A stretch of 64,000 nt of DNA, from NCBI RefSeq assembly GCF_032362555.1, contig NC_083525.1:8169501-8233500 (forward strand). Direction: 5' to 3'. Each line of letters starts with the position of its first letter. Positions within the stretch are counted from its first letter, which is position 1. The DNA comes from Amyelois transitella. Its lineage: Eukaryota > Arthropoda > Insecta > Lepidoptera > Pyralidae. Below, one piece after another: positions 63,755 through 64,000 of the stretch. Under the pieces are notes generated by a model. It saw only the letters and a list, made by a program, of their open reading frames with translations. It was not told the DNA's origin and searched no databases. The position numbers and the translations under genes were made by a program.

Positions 63755-63945
63755 CCTGGCTTTAGACCCGGTTTCATTCTCACCACTCTGAGTCCGAAGC
63801 TTGGTTCCTGGATTGCGTGAGTCAAGTTTGATAAGAGCATCGGTTAGTATACAAACTAATGTACATAACTTCGAAAATTGACATTAGGGCACTTATGCGC
63901 ATCATGCATTTAAACCAGCTTACCGATTCGACCACCTACACTCGA
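63755..63945 (-). repeat. SINE-like repeat (family V)
   Basis: GGCTTTAGACCCGGTTTCAT, CCTGGATTGCGTGAGTCAAG and a tRNA-like end CTTACCGATTCGACCACC. Confidence 0.6.
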
Positions 63946-63978
63946 CCATTAATTACATGTTTATAAAGAACTGACATG

Positions 63979-64000
63979 CATACATACATATAATCACGTC
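63979..64000 (-). repeat. Family A 3' end cut by window edge
   Basis: CATACATACATATAATCACG at the last bases. Confidence 0.7.

Overview
This window is nuclear DNA from a moth or butterfly (Lepidoptera). The sequence is AT-rich, its genes are split by short exons and long introns, and it is packed with repeat types familiar from Lepidoptera: tRNA-headed SINEs, RTE-like LINE ends with (CATA)n tails, and Helitron-like elements with a TCTATACTAATATT start and a GCGGGC..CTAG end. It holds three confident protein genes, one tRNA gene and two further likely genes.

Layout. Positions 1-10.2 kb are repeats plus one degraded coding remnant (8177-8546). Ribosomal protein eL6 (RpL6) is on the + strand at 11120-16389 in six coding exons. 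Convergent to it, on the - strand, is a 17-exon gene at 17349-32973 that I assign to the SANBR/KIAA1841 family (BTB-containing, zinc-binding cysteines). All exon phases join, giving 854 codons plus a stop. A tRNA-Glu(CTC) gene sits inside its fourth intron on the same strand. About 0.7 kb away and divergent lies TBC1D22, a Rab-GAP, on the + strand at 33685-37154 in four coding exons. A short THAP-domain gene is on the - strand at 40374-40988. From 41 to 52 kb I see repeats and no convincing gene. A TATA-box gene for a secreted, repeat-bearing, Cys-tailed protein starts at 52340, crosses a 7.9-kb intron and ends at 61081. The rest is repeats and unassigned AT-rich DNA.

The dominant feature is an approximately 260-bp interspersed repeat (called family A here), with about 40 copies on both strands. 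Copies end in (TATG)n, are flanked by a 12-bp target duplication in a clear nested case, and share their last ~40 bp with the RTE-like LINE fragments (family E) in the same window. That is the signature expected of a SINE that borrows a LINE's machinery. The SANBR-like gene also shows local tandem duplications across three of its 5' splice sites (exons 9, 12 and 15). The most interesting gene candidate is the secreted protein, whose dibasic site followed by a six-cysteine tail looks like a precursor of a small disulfide-bonded peptide.

The genes show no sign of working as one pathway: translation (eL6), vesicle traffic (TBC1D22), a BTB regulator, a THAP DNA-binding protein and a secreted precursor are simply neighbours. 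The divergent SANBR/TBC1D22 start regions may share a promoter.
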